Origin: Persicobacter diffluens
GTDB taxonomy: Bacteria > Bacteroidota > Bacteroidia > Cytophagales > Cyclobacteriaceae
Direction: 5' to 3'
Assembly: GCF_036244895.1 (NCBI RefSeq)
Contig: NZ_BQKE01000001.1
Span: forward strand, 186,001-250,000
DNA: 64,000 bases
Of the stretch, positions 41,201 to 49,763 are shown piece after piece. A model generated the notes under the pieces. It saw nothing but the letters and a program-made list of their open reading frames with translations. It was not told where the DNA came from and searched no databases. A program made the translations under genes and the position numbers. The stretch's first letter is position 1. Every line of letters begins with the position of its first letter.

Positions 41201-44200
41201 CTGGGTTAAGTCCGTACCGATTCTCATGAACACCCGGAGTTCATCACTCTGCGTGATGGGGTCCTGCCCATGGACAAACATTTTTAATCGACCATAATTG
41301 ATCAAGTCCAGGGTGGTGTTTTTAAACACTGCCCGGGCGTCTTTATTCTGAAGATCTTTCATCACCAACTGAATGGATTGTTCGTTCAGCTGACGAGAAA
41401 CCACAGAAGTGTTGTCGTAATCCCGGCTGATTCCCGGTGGAACCCGGTAAGGTATTTTGTTGAGTGCACTTGAGTTTTCCTCCAAATTCACCACGGAGAC
41501 CTGGAAGTCGGTATCAAATGGCTCCGGCACTTCGTCCAGCCCATTGTCAAATAAGCTGTTTTCGTAACGTCGCCACTGCGAACCTACCAGCTGGAATTTG
41601 GCCATACGCAATACCACCGGCTGCTGCCAGCCCGTCAGGTATGTCCGCATAAAGCGAATGGTTTTGAAACCGGAAATCCCACCATAGGAGCCAGTAGGCT
41701 GACGCACCGGGATACGGAATAAATACCAGGAGGCGTTAGCCTCTGAGTTGGTGACTTTATCAACAATATTGTTTTTACCTACTTCCAGATCACCTGGTTT
41801 AAGGCTGATTTTGTATTCATAATACTCCTCCAGGTCACTGATAGTGTTGTCATTATTCAAATCCTCATTGTCAGGATAAGCGCTACCGGCTGAGGTGAAG
41901 TTATTATTGTTGGACTGAATCGGCGAGTTACCATCCATTCCGTTGAAGTCTTTATAACGCTCCAGGATTTTGGCATCAATATCCGTGTAAGCAGCATCCA
42001 GATAGTGTCGGAAGTTATCACCGGAAGGGTCTTGAGAAATAGCGGTAAGTACTTCCGGTGCTACTACTAATCGATCAATGAAATTTTCCCTAAAGAACTC
42101 TAATTCTTCCTCTGAACGAAGGCCATCCAGTCCCACATCCTGGAAAGGTCGGGAGTTCGGGTCATTATCAAAGGCATTGTTCAAATATTGCTGGGTCGTT
42201 ACCTTACCCCATTCGTTGGTGTCGAAGCCGCCATCAGAACCATCGGGCGGCAGGCCGTTCTCAAAAGCATGCTTGCCATCCTTCATCAGGTCTTCGGATA
42301 CAGAGCCCAGATTGAAATACAGGTCTCCTCCGGTAGTGTTATTGGTATTCAGACGCCCATCCAGTACGCGACCATTGGTGCCCTCGATGAAGGGATCCAT
42401 CATCCAGAATTCGATGTACTCGATATTGGTTTTATCAAAGTCCACATCTGAGGTAATGGCGCGGGTAATAGCTCCCCAGTTGTCCTCCGGTTCCGGCAAA
42501 AGCCCCTCATTTGTCAGGTTGGGATTGTAGTTGTAGGGTCCACGTTCCTGCGGGAAAAAAGCCATATCGAAGGTGGCGATATTGGCATTGATCAGGGTCT
42601 CATCACGTTCTCTGAAGATCTCCTGTGGAGGAATATTCCGAACATAGTTGTTCTGAGTGTCTTCAGTGGTAATATTGGCCGGTTTGTTCCGGCTGTTGGT
42701 CTGGTAGAAGGTATTGTCAATGGTATACCAGGCCAGCTTGGCGCGCTTATAATTAATACCCAGTTTATCTTCTCCATTATCTTCGATGAGTCGGTTACCG
42801 GTGGTTTCAGGAGTCGCCCCTAAAAACCAGTTGTTGGATACCGAAAATGGGGTAATGGTGGTTTCAAAATCATCGATATAAGCGGTTCCGGATCCATCCA
42901 CTTTATTAGAGGTGCCCGGAATTAATTGCGCAAATTCTGCATTAATACTGACCGTGGAAGTTTCTTTGGTTTGCACCAGGGGAAGCGCATCTACCATGCG
43001 GGTTAGAAAACGGGATTCATCCTGAAAGCTGACATCAAACCCATACTTCACATTTCGAACCGGTTCATCACCTATTCCTACCCGGCTTACTACTGCTCGT
43101 TCATTAAGGTAAAGCAGCGTACCTCCAATATTCAGGCGGTCATCCACCCGATAATCCAGGCGAGTTCCCAATAAGGATCGGGTCTGGAAGTTGAGTAAAT
43201 CAGCCTGCTCATAAGTAATGGTAATAGATTTTCCGGAATTCAGAATGGCCTGGTTGGTAATATTTACCCGCCCCAGGTTATAGTCTACCGTATAATCCAC
43301 GCCCTCGGTCATGGGAATACCACCAGCAGAGAGGACCACGGATCCCGGAGAGATATCAATTCCCGGAAGGGTGATCTCCGAGCCACTACCGGCCTGGAAG
43401 GATCCTTTGATAAAGAATTTATTCTTTTCGGTGACCAGCTCGGCATCCGCCTTGGTTCTGGAATAGAGTTCCTCGAAGACATATTTTTCTTTCAAAACAT
43501 CCTCCGTGGGGAGGAACTGTTCGTCCAGGGTATTACCAAAAGGCTGCAGTACAGGGAAGAAGATGTTTCCATTGTCGGAGAATACGGTAACGTCGGCGAC
43601 GTAATCAAAAATACCATCCGGCTGGGGGTCTCCGTTTCTGTTCAATCTATCGGCTCTTAACAGTTCCACCAAAGGCTTATCCTTAGTATTTGTTCCCTCG
43701 TGCAAACTGGGGTTATCAATACCGGTACGGTCATCCCGGTAAATTACTTTCAAATCAAAACCCTCCGGGCCAATTTGAGAAGACCCCAGGTTGTAGACGT
43801 TTCTCATCATCAGCTGCCAAGCGGGTGATTCTACATCAATCTTATTCGGGCGAAGCATTTTCAGGAAGATCAGTTCAGCATCAGGTCTGTTCTGATAATC
43901 TTCTGACATCTCCCCTACTTTATAAGCTTGTCCGTTGTAAGTGTATTCGTAGGCTACGGCCAGCATTTCATCATTTTGTAAACGACGGAAAAGCGAGATA
44001 TAACCTAATGCACTATGAATGGAATATTCCTGCGGATCCAGCTTTCTGGCCCCATTGATCTTGACAAAATCCTCTGAATTTTCGAAGCCTTTGGCAATCA
44101 TCGCATCGGTAAAGGTGTCCGCATTTCTTAAAGAGGGATCTTGCTGCAAGCTATTGAACATGCCATTGGCACGGTTATCATTCGGAAAAGCCGGATTAAT

Positions 44201-45415
44201 AGGTTGGTTAAAGGAGTTATCCGGTTTATTCATATTATCCCTGTTGGGTTCGGCCATATCCAGGAGACCGGCTACATTTCGCAGGGTTTGGGTGTCATTA
44301 TTTCGATTCAGCACATAGACTTCCACCCGGGTAACATTCACTCCTGAAAGCACCTGAGGTAATCCTCTCAACCAGTTTTCATAATTATCTTTGAAGAAAT
44401 GGCCCAGGAAGAAGTGGCGGTTTTCGTCATAATTCGAAGCCACCATCTCGAATTGTTTTCCCTGTCCTCCGGAATTGCCTTCCAGAACAATGGTATTTGA
44501 TTTACCTCTTTGTGTGGAAAAAAGCGTGGTCGCGTAAAGTTTACCAAACTGGAATTGAGCTTTTACCCCGAATAGGTTTTGAGCACCGGTAATCAAACTG
44601 TTGGAAGAGGGTAAACTTACATTACCGACTTCAATCTTTTTGATGATTTCTTCCTTGTATCCGGTATATTCTACCCGGAAGTCATTTTGAAAGTTAAAAG
44701 CCTTGTTGTTGTCAAAATTGGCAGTCACCTTCAGCTTATCTCCAATCTCCCCGATGACGTTCATGGATATTTGGTTTTGAAATTCAAAACCGCCATTTCG
44801 TTGTTGAGAAACCGGTACGGCCGGATTGGCCACTCTTTGATATCTTAAGGCAAAATCTAAGGTGGCATAACCGGAAGGGGTAATGTCAATATAACTCCCG
44901 CCGAAAATACGGTCGAAAATAGGGCTTACATAAATAGGCGGGATCAATTGTCGCCCACTTACGGCACTTTCGCCGTCCAGTCCTTTTGATCTTTCCAGCC
45001 AATATTCCTTTTGGATTTGTTGATTGTTGTATTGATTGAATTCATCAAAAGTCATATTGGTAGTAGGCCGGAAATTCACATCACCCATTTTTTCATAAAT
45101 GGTGTAATTGTTGGAAGTATCCAGCTCAACATCCATCTTCACATTGGAGGGGTCTTTCAGGTATAATGGCGAAAGTCCCAAATTAGGATCTGTAAAGGGC
45201 GCTCCGGGCCGATCAGATTCCGGATTAATCTGCGGAGTGCGAGACGGTACATATTTCTCCGGAATACTGTCTTTCTGATTCTCATTCCTAAGGGTATCGG
45301 CCTGTTCCACCACCTGGAAAAAAGGCGCTGCAGCATCAGACAATGCCGGTGCTGCGAAAAGCGTTACTGCTGCAATGAACAGTAGTTGAGATATTGAATA
45401 AAGGTTAGACTTCAA
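38276..45415 (-). CDS. sprA: SprA, outer-membrane translocon of the type IX secretion system
   Basis: 2379 residues, the normal very large size of SprA (one of the largest single-chain beta-barrels known). A signal peptide covers about residues 1-30. Repeated features include N-terminal strands such as SGYATLDFALRYQ and GEIGDKLKVTANFDNNKAFNFQN, FGVKAQFQFGKLYATTLFSTQRGKS, the GSGTAYIDDFETT segment typical of SprA, and a C-terminal run of amphipathic strands ending in VQVRFNFSN. It forms the outer-membrane pore through which type IX cargo and gliding adhesins leave the cell. ruvA lies 35 bp upstream on the same strand, so the two are co-transcribed; this order is conserved in Bacteroidota. Confidence 0.95.
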   Translation of the reverse strand: MKSNLYSISQLLFIAAVTLFAAPALSDAAAPFFQVVEQADTLRNENQKDSIPEKYVPSRTPQINPESDRPGAPFTDPNLGLSPLYLKDPSNVKMDVELDTSNNYTIYEKMGDVNFRPTTNMTFDEFNQYNNQQIQKEYWLERSKGLDGESAVSGRQLIPPIYVSPIFDRIFGGSYIDITPSGYATLDFALRYQRVANPAVPVSQQRNGGFEFQNQISMNVIGEIGDKLKVTANFDNNKAFNFQNDFRVEYTGYKEEIIKKIEVGNVSLPSSNSLITGAQNLFGVKAQFQFGKLYATTLFSTQRGKSNTIVLEGNSGGQGKQFEMVASNYDENRHFFLGHFFKDNYENWLRGLPQVLSGVNVTRVEVYVLNRNNDTQTLRNVAGLLDMAEPNRDNMNKPDNSFNQPINPAFPNDNRANGMFNSLQQDPSLRNADTFTDAMIAKGFENSEDFVKINGARKLDPQEYSIHSALGYISLFRRLQNDEMLAVAYEYTYNGQAYKVGEMSEDYQNRPDAELIFLKMLRPNKIDVESPAWQLMMRNVYNLGSSQIGPEGFDLKVIYRDDRTGIDNPSLHEGTNTKDKPLVELLRADRLNRNGDPQPDGIFDYVADVTVFSDNGNIFFPVLQPFGNTLDEQFLPTEDVLKEKYVFEELYSRTKADAELVTEKNKFFIKGSFQAGSGSEITLPGIDISPGSVVLSAGGIPMTEGVDYTVDYNLGRVNITNQAILNSGKSITITYEQADLLNFQTRSLLGTRLDYRVDDRLNIGGTLLYLNERAVVSRVGIGDEPVRNVKYGFDVSFQDESRFLTRMVDALPLVQTKETSTVSINAEFAQLIPGTSNKVDGSGTAYIDDFETTITPFSVSNNWFLGATPETTGNRLIEDNGEDKLGINYKRAKLAWYTIDNTFYQTNSRNKPANITTEDTQNNYVRNIPPQEIFRERDETLINANIATFDMAFFPQERGPYNYNPNLTNEGLLPEPEDNWGAITRAITSDVDFDKTNIEYIEFWMMDPFIEGTNGRVLDGRLNTNNTTGGDLYFNLGSVSEDLMKDGKHAFENGLPPDGSDGGFDTNEWGKVTTQQYLNNAFDNDPNSRPFQDVGLDGLRSEEELEFFRENFIDRLVVAPEVLTAISQDPSGDNFRHYLDAAYTDIDAKILERYKDFNGMDGNSPIQSNNNNFTSAGSAYPDNEDLNNDNTISDLEEYYEYKISLKPGDLEVGKNNIVDKVTNSEANASWYLFRIPVRQPTGSYGGISGFKTIRFMRTYLTGWQQPVVLRMAKFQLVGSQWRRYENSLFDNGLDEVPEPFDTDFQVSVVNLEENSSALNKIPYRVPPGISRDYDNTSVVSRQLNEQSIQLVMKDLQNKDARAVFKNTTLDLINYGRLKMFVHGQDPITQSDELRVFMRIGTDLTQNFYEIEWPLKITPEGSNTSEEIWPAENNLDIALNDLYAIKSRRNREGFEQALPYSQQVGRYKITIVGRPELSTVQTIMLGARNPDTFDKQSKDITVWFNELRATDFDSENGWAGNVRFNTKLADLGVLSGSSSYISSGFGGIQDNISARTRESSLNYDIAANVNLDKFGLDRFGLRIPMYVSYEHNKITPKWDPLDPDIPLEASLESFDTQAERDAYRKLVEDNTYRRAISFNNVRKVKVKEDAIPHIYDIENWAFSYAYSEITRTNINLADYINFNHKVGLAYNYNANPFILEPFKNSKGLKSDWLRLIKDFNLALWPSSISVRGDLDRSFIRNQLFNEDLTTVGIEPTYEKYFNFNRYYNIRWALTQNLSLTYNARAFATIDEPEGDINTQAARDSIRANLMRLGRLKTFDQNIRADYRLPLDKIPLTDFLNADLNYSVNYTWTAGPVNIEEEFDFANTIQNYRQYGGTGKIDLVKLYNKNKFLRDINKPKRKRRSSSRSTTRKIEADTIKAPAEMKGLKGMLRLLMMVRDVNATISYTDGTSLPGFEPTPNLFGQNFDNNAPGWPFILGSQDAGIRNQLADQDLLIQNGNLTQQFSQNQMINMNLNANLEPIKDLKIRLSMTKTKNSFYQELFRYDTISNSFESNTPARNGSYSISYFMLPTTFSSFDTDLVDKAFRDFESYRAIIKDRLDALNPNGGEYNINSQDVLIPAFIAAYTGKSAEEAKLSPFPKIPIPNWRLDYSGLRNIPALKDIFSSVNITHAYNSTYSVNSYTNSLEYTDNLELSNDIENYPLATKINEETGFYTPVYVLDQIVMSEQFSPLIGLNVRTKSKVSAKIEYRWERNLALNISNIQMTEMRNKDWSFDIGYTKGGMKMPFRWKGRTVVLDNDLTFRLNFVIRDTETLQRKLDDVSTITNGNVNYQIRPTVAYVVNNRLNIQAYYERTVNEPKISTSYLRTATNFGVQVRFNFSN

Positions 45416-45450
45416 GGTGGTGATGGGTTAAAAAATAGGTTGAGTCAGGA

Positions 45451-46044
45451 TTAATTTTTTAGTGCAAGTTTGATGATCTCTTCCACACTAATATCACTTC
45501 CATGCTTTTTAAGGATATTAGTGATGCTTTTTTCAGCAGTGGCTTTAGGTATTCCTAAAGTAGTCAGTGCAATTAAAGCTTCTTCTTTCGCCTGATGTGC
45601 TGTGCCACCGCCAGTAGAACTTGCCGGAGCATCCACCCCCTCTTTCAGCAATTTATCTTTCAATTCCAGAATGATGCGCTGAGCAGTTTTGGCTCCGATG
45701 CCTTTAATTTTTTGAATAGTTTTTACATCCTCAGAAGCAATGGCCTCTTTAAGCTCCCTGACATTCATGGAGGAAAGCATAACCATGGCCGTATTGGCAC
45801 CTACGCCATTTACGCCAATAAGGTGTAAAAAAAGCTTTTTCTCCAGGATATCAAAAAAGCCGAAAAGGGTGTGAGCATCTTCCTTTACCTGTAAATAAGT
45901 GGCTAATCTCACTTCTTCTTTATTGTCCTGAAGTTTTTCAAAAGTATTGAGGGAAATACGAACTTCATAACCTAATCCTCCCACATCCAACACTACATAT
46001 GTTGGTTCTTTTTCTGTAATTCTTCCTCGGATATATGCAATCAT
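45451..46044 (-). CDS. ruvA: Holliday junction branch migration protein RuvA
   Basis: 197 residues, normal length. N-terminal OB fold (MIAYIRGRITEKEPTYVVLDVGGLGYEV), tandem HhH motifs (LIGVNGVGANTAMVMLS and KIKGIGAKTAQRIILELK), a flexible linker (about 135-150), and domain III (EEALIALTTLGIPKATAEKSI) that contacts RuvB. With RuvB it migrates Holliday junctions. RuvB is not in the window. It heads the operon with sprA. Confidence 0.96.
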   Translation of the reverse strand: MIAYIRGRITEKEPTYVVLDVGGLGYEVRISLNTFEKLQDNKEEVRLATYLQVKEDAHTLFGFFDILEKKLFLHLIGVNGVGANTAMVMLSSMNVRELKEAIASEDVKTIQKIKGIGAKTAQRIILELKDKLLKEGVDAPASSTGGGTAHQAKEEALIALTTLGIPKATAEKSITNILKKHGSDISVEEIIKLALKN

Positions 46045-46210
46045 TGATCAGCTTTTCTGGTATAAAATGAAGAAATACGCTAAATGCAATAAATAACGAT
46101 AAAATTAATAAAACTACTGGTAAAACCGCAGTCTAGTGCTTTTTAATCCACTTTTAATTTAATAGTATGTCATAAAATAAAAGCATAATGCATTTTTCGC
46201 TTTCAAAAAT

Positions 46211-46633
46211 CTAAATTCCCTGGGCGGTTATGATAATTTTTCTTTCTCCCCCATAATCCCGATGCTCGCAAAGGTAAATGCCCTGCCAGGTCCCCATGTT
46301 CAATTGCCCATTGGTGATAGGAATTGTCAAAGCAGGCCCCATAAGGGATGCCTTAATATGCGCGGGCATATCATCGGGACCTTCATAGGTGTGTTTGAAA
46401 TAGGAGGCTCCTTCCGGCACCATTTTATTCATATGGGCTTCAAAATCCTGCCTTACGGTAGGGTCGGCATTCTCATTTATGGTTAAACTAGCGGAAGTAT
46501 GCTGAATAAACACATGTAAGATTCCGACCTTAATTTGCGATAATTCGGGCATGTGGGCCATCACCTCCTCCGTAATCAGGTGAAAACCTCTTCGGAAGGC
46601 GGGAAGCCTTAATTGGTGTTGGAAAAACTTCAT
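46211..46633 (-). CDS. YjbQ family protein (UPF0047)
   Basis: 140 residues from the ATG at 46633; an upstream TTG two codons earlier is less likely. Signature segments are HVFIQHTSASLTINENADPTVRQDFE and MGTWQGIYLCEHRD, with the conserved His/Glu/Asp residues of the family intact. YjbQ proteins have a trimeric fold, and a secondary thiamine-phosphate synthase activity has been attributed to the family. The physiological role is uncertain. Single gene upstream of ruvA-sprA on the same strand. Confidence 0.9.
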   Translation of the reverse strand: MKFFQHQLRLPAFRRGFHLITEEVMAHMPELSQIKVGILHVFIQHTSASLTINENADPTVRQDFEAHMNKMVPEGASYFKHTYEGPDDMPAHIKASLMGPALTIPITNGQLNMGTWQGIYLCEHRDYGGERKIIITAQGI

Positions 46634-46679
46634 ACGCAATAAAAGGAATTTCCCAAATTAAGGTAAAAAGTGATACCCG

Positions 46680-47567
46680 TCAATCGAAATTGAGGTAGGG
46701 AGCTAATTTTTGTATTTTTCTGTCACTACAGGATAGTATTTTCTTTAAATGACTACTATTCTCAATTGGGAATTCCCTTCGGTAATTGCAAATCACCTTG
46801 ACTTCTTCATATTCCAGATAGGGGTGTCGGACTAGTTTTTTGAAATCATCCTGATTGATGGAGATGGTTTCGGGTTGGAAATGGGGCGTAATAAAGCAAG
46901 CCTGGTAGCAATTTTTCAGCACTTCTGTCTCTCCTTCGAGTGCATAGACCTCGGCCAGTTGTTCTTTTTCCACATAGCCTCCCAGTAGCTTTCGGTACTT
47001 GAGAATCTGCTCTGCTCGCTTGGGACCTATACCATATATTTTTGACAAATTATGCTTATCTGCAGTGTTGAGATTAATGTTTAGCTTTTTAGGAGGCGAA
47101 TAGGGCTTCGCCATTTTAGGCTTGGCTTTGGCTTTAGGATTACGTTTAGGAAAGCTTTCCGGTAGATCGATGAAAGTGTAAATTTTTTGAAAATGGAGGG
47201 AATCCATATCAGCAATTTTGAGCAGGTCTTTTTTGAGCCGAAAGTTATAGCCTTTTTTGCGGAAGTTGAGAAGATGCTGAATGCTTTTTTTCTTAAAGCC
47301 TAATTGATGAAGTTGTAGGGCATTGGCCTTATTGGGATTAAAAGTGAACAGACTGTCTTTTTCCCATTCCTTCTGTAAAGCCAATAATTCGGGAGAAATA
47401 GTGATTTCTTCAATAATGCCCAATTTTATCGCTGTGGGTTTCAATAATTGGGGAAGGGTGTTCCCTAAGCCCAAAATGATAATGATAAAAAGGTGAAGTA
47501 AGATCACCGACCAAAGCTCCCGGTCACTGAGGTTGTATTTTTTTTGAAATTGACGAAAAAAGCGCAT
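46680..47567 (-). CDS. Membrane-anchored helix-hairpin-helix (ComEA-like) protein
   Basis: 295 residues. One membrane helix (about 18-36, ELWSVILLHLFIIIILGLG), then three HhH-type units: about 75-130 (NKANALQLHQLGFKKKSIQ), 165-225 (INLNTADKHNLSKIYGIGP, the canonical ComEA form) and 235-290. ComEA proteins bind incoming DNA at the envelope during uptake; a DNA-binding role is likely, competence is speculation. Its start codon lies inside the 3' arm of a strong terminator hairpin (47561-47598) belonging to the upstream gene ribE, and codons 2-4 (CGC TTT TTT) form the end of the stem and the T-tract. Confidence 0.8.
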   Translation of the reverse strand: MRFFRQFQKKYNLSDRELWSVILLHLFIIIILGLGNTLPQLLKPTAIKLGIIEEITISPELLALQKEWEKDSLFTFNPNKANALQLHQLGFKKKSIQHLLNFRKKGYNFRLKKDLLKIADMDSLHFQKIYTFIDLPESFPKRNPKAKAKPKMAKPYSPPKKLNINLNTADKHNLSKIYGIGPKRAEQILKYRKLLGGYVEKEQLAEVYALEGETEVLKNCYQACFITPHFQPETISINQDDFKKLVRHPYLEYEEVKVICNYRREFPIENSSHLKKILSCSDRKIQKLAPYLNFD

Positions 47568-47598
47568 CAGTTTTTTTATTCAAAATGACTGATGCGCT
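47561..47598 (-). terminator. Intrinsic terminator of ribE overlapping the next start codon
   Basis: On the minus strand AGCGCATCAGT pairs perfectly (11 bp) with ACTGATGCGCT around a 16-nt loop and is followed by TTTTT. The second arm contains the ATG of the HhH gene. It lies 40 bp after the ribE stop codon. Confidence 0.85.
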
Positions 47599-47637
47599 TC
47601 GTTTTAGTTTAAAGCATATTGGAAGAATGCATGTAAT

Positions 47638-48267
47638 TTAAACTTTACCTTTTAACTTTTCCAAAAGATAATCTTCATAGCCTCCTTCGAATAATCTTTG
47701 AACATATTTTCCAAGAATATCGAATTCCAGGTTCACCCTATCGCCCGCTTTAATTTGTTTAAAATTGGTGTGTTCGAAGGTGTAAGGAATAATTGTTACA
47801 CGGAATTTTCCTTTCTCTGCCGTATTAAAAACCGTCAAACTTACGCCATTAATGGTAATGGAACCCTTTTCCACGCAAAAGTTGCCGGTGGAAGGGTCAT
47901 ATTCGAAATCAAATAGCCAGGAGCCATCCACTTCCTGAACACTGGTGCAAATACCCACCTGATCCACATGTCCCTGCACAATGTGGCCGTCATAGCGACC
48001 ACCGGAAGCCATGGCTCTTTCCAGGTTTACAATATCTCCCGCTTTTAAATCACCCAGGGCTGTTTTTTTCAGGGTTTCATCCACGGCAACTACCGTAGAA
48101 ACATTTCCGTCTATTTCAGTCACTGTCAGGCAAACACCATTGTGTGCCAAACTCTGATCGATTTTTAATTCAGGAGCCAGTACAGACTCGATTTTAAAAA
48201 CGGCATTAGAATGGTCTTGAATGACTTCCTTGATGATACCGATTTGTTCAATTATTCCTGTAAACAT
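47638..48267 (-). CDS. ribE: Riboflavin synthase, alpha chain
   Basis: 209 residues from the ATG at 48267; the frame is open further to 48423 but the family always starts MFTGIIEQIG. Two lumazine-binding repeats are seen: 1-95 (FTGIIEQIGIIKEV, LAHNGVCLTVTEID) and 96-195 (GGRYDGHIVQGHVDQVG, KGSITINGVSLTVFN). It dismutates two lumazines to riboflavin. The gene ends in a strong terminator that overlaps the next gene. No FMN riboswitch motif is visible in the 340 bp upstream, so feedback control of this kind is not apparent. Confidence 0.96.
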   Translation of the reverse strand: MFTGIIEQIGIIKEVIQDHSNAVFKIESVLAPELKIDQSLAHNGVCLTVTEIDGNVSTVVAVDETLKKTALGDLKAGDIVNLERAMASGGRYDGHIVQGHVDQVGICTSVQEVDGSWLFDFEYDPSTGNFCVEKGSITINGVSLTVFNTAEKGKFRVTIIPYTFEHTNFKQIKAGDRVNLEFDILGKYVQRLFEGGYEDYLLEKLKGKV

Positions 48268-48440
48268 GATGCTATATTTAGTGGGATTTAGGCAAAGGTA
48301 GTGATTTCCATTATAGAGGTAAACCTCATTTGCTTGTCTCCCAAGAATTTTAAAAGCATAGAGCAAGTTAAAAACCATTTCATCTGAAAAAAATTCGAAT
48401 GATGGGAAGCGATTTTGGATCAATTCTCAACAATAGCCAG

Positions 48441-48574
48441 GCTATTCTCCCAAAATAATTGGGTATCGCTTCTGCAATCATCAAATTTTCGCTTCGAATT
48501 TTGGTTTTTAAACACGCACATAGTGATGCTGTTCCCTCCCAAAAATCAGGTATTGCCTCCGCAATAACTCAAAT
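48441..48574. repeat. Imperfect direct repeat upstream of ribE
   Basis: Two similar units of about 46 bp, 48441-48486 and 48528-48574, each running CTCCCAAAA, then GGTAT(T/C)G, then GCAAT and TCAAAT. They lie in the 340-bp gap between the kinase-like gene and ribE, which otherwise shows nothing recognisable. Confidence 0.5.
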
Positions 48575-48607
48575 ACGGAAAGAGGATGCCGGCCTTTAAA
48601 CTGGCGC

Positions 48608-49669
48608 TTATTCAATAATTGGAATACTGTTATTCCTTGGGCGAATTTTTTGTTTAAAGAGCATGCTCAGACTTTCATGTAGCACTTCTCCCATATTCTG
48701 GCATTTCAGGAAAGAGGAAGAACGATACATTTCCGAAAGTTCGGTTTTCAACTGGTGTACATTGGTGGGTTTGGAGATATTATCGCCTTTCATCACCTCG
48801 ATCAGCTGATCAATCTTATAATGCGCAGCTCGAATTCGGTTTCTTAATCGGGAACGTTCCTCTTTTTGGTACTGTAATTCCAGCTCCGGCTTCATATACT
48901 TGATGCCAATCTGAATGATGGGGTTGTTCTGCTTAAAAAACTGTGGAAGATAAATTACCCGACGGCCTTCGTAGTTTTGTTGGTCAAAGTCAATAGGACG
49001 GATTCGATAATGAACCTCATCAAAATCCGGAATAATCTCCACCACAAAGTTATTGGCGTGCATATCTCCCAAAAGGCGCACGAAGCATCTTTCGTTGAAT
49101 TTAACAAATTCCTTGGCCAGTCTGATCTCATTGACCTCCTGTGAATGCATATGTCCGGCCATAAACTGGTCGCCGGGAATCCCCTGAATATGTTCTTCTA
49201 CCAGCGTTTGGTCATTTACAAAGAAGGTGATGTTATTAGGAGAAAGGAGATGTTCCAGCTCCAGGCCATAAACCCGGGAAGCATCGGCTCTTTTGATATA
49301 AAAATAGTCGAAAAGGTCGTTAATGCGGTTCACCACCCGAATTCGGAAGGGACGGGTATTGCCGTAAGTACAAACGTCAATGCGATCAATATAAAGGTGT
49401 TTGATCACCGATACATCCCCGCCAGCTCTCAATAAAGAGTAAATATATTTCAGACTAGCGTGCACCTGTTCCATTTCAATGGGAGAGAAAAATACAGTCT
49501 CCCAAAGGGTGTCATTGTCGTTGTTATCAAAAAGTGGGATGGAACTATTGTATCGGCAGAGGTCTTCATAGGTGATGGGTAAGTCTGCTTGTCGACCGTG
49601 CTCGGCACAATAGAGTTGTAATTTATCGTAAATCGGATAAATGATTTTTTTCTTACTGATTATGGCCAT
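48608..49669 (-). CDS. Kinase-fold protein of an envelope operon, function unknown
   Basis: 353 residues from the ATG at 49669; the frame stays open to 49816 but that stretch overlaps the glycosyltransferase and adds nothing family-like. Residues about 175-255 look like the catalytic lobe of an aminoglycoside-phosphotransferase or lipopolysaccharide-kinase type fold: LVEEHIQGIPGDQF, then RLLGDMHANNFVVEI (HxxN) and RIRPIDFDQ (metal-binding Asp). The C-terminal third is helical and basic. It is the last gene of a three-gene unit with a phosphoesterase and a glycosyltransferase, suggesting phosphorylation of a glycolipid or sugar; this is inference. Confidence 0.55.
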   Translation of the reverse strand: MAIISKKKIIYPIYDKLQLYCAEHGRQADLPITYEDLCRYNSSIPLFDNNDNDTLWETVFFSPIEMEQVHASLKYIYSLLRAGGDVSVIKHLYIDRIDVCTYGNTRPFRIRVVNRINDLFDYFYIKRADASRVYGLELEHLLSPNNITFFVNDQTLVEEHIQGIPGDQFMAGHMHSQEVNEIRLAKEFVKFNERCFVRLLGDMHANNFVVEIIPDFDEVHYRIRPIDFDQQNYEGRRVIYLPQFFKQNNPIIQIGIKYMKPELELQYQKEERSRLRNRIRAAHYKIDQLIEVMKGDNISKPTNVHQLKTELSEMYRSSSFLKCQNMGEVLHESLSMLFKQKIRPRNNSIPIIE

Positions 49670-49763
49670 TGTTGTGGATTGTCTGTCGGTCACAAATATA
49701 AAGATCACAACGACATTCAGGAGGAAATTGTGAGCAAAATCCAAAGGATATTTCGGGAGGTCA

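Noticed and set aside
48268..48607. FMN riboswitch before ribE, and before ribH
   Set aside because: None of the conserved RFN sequence blocks is visible in either upstream region.
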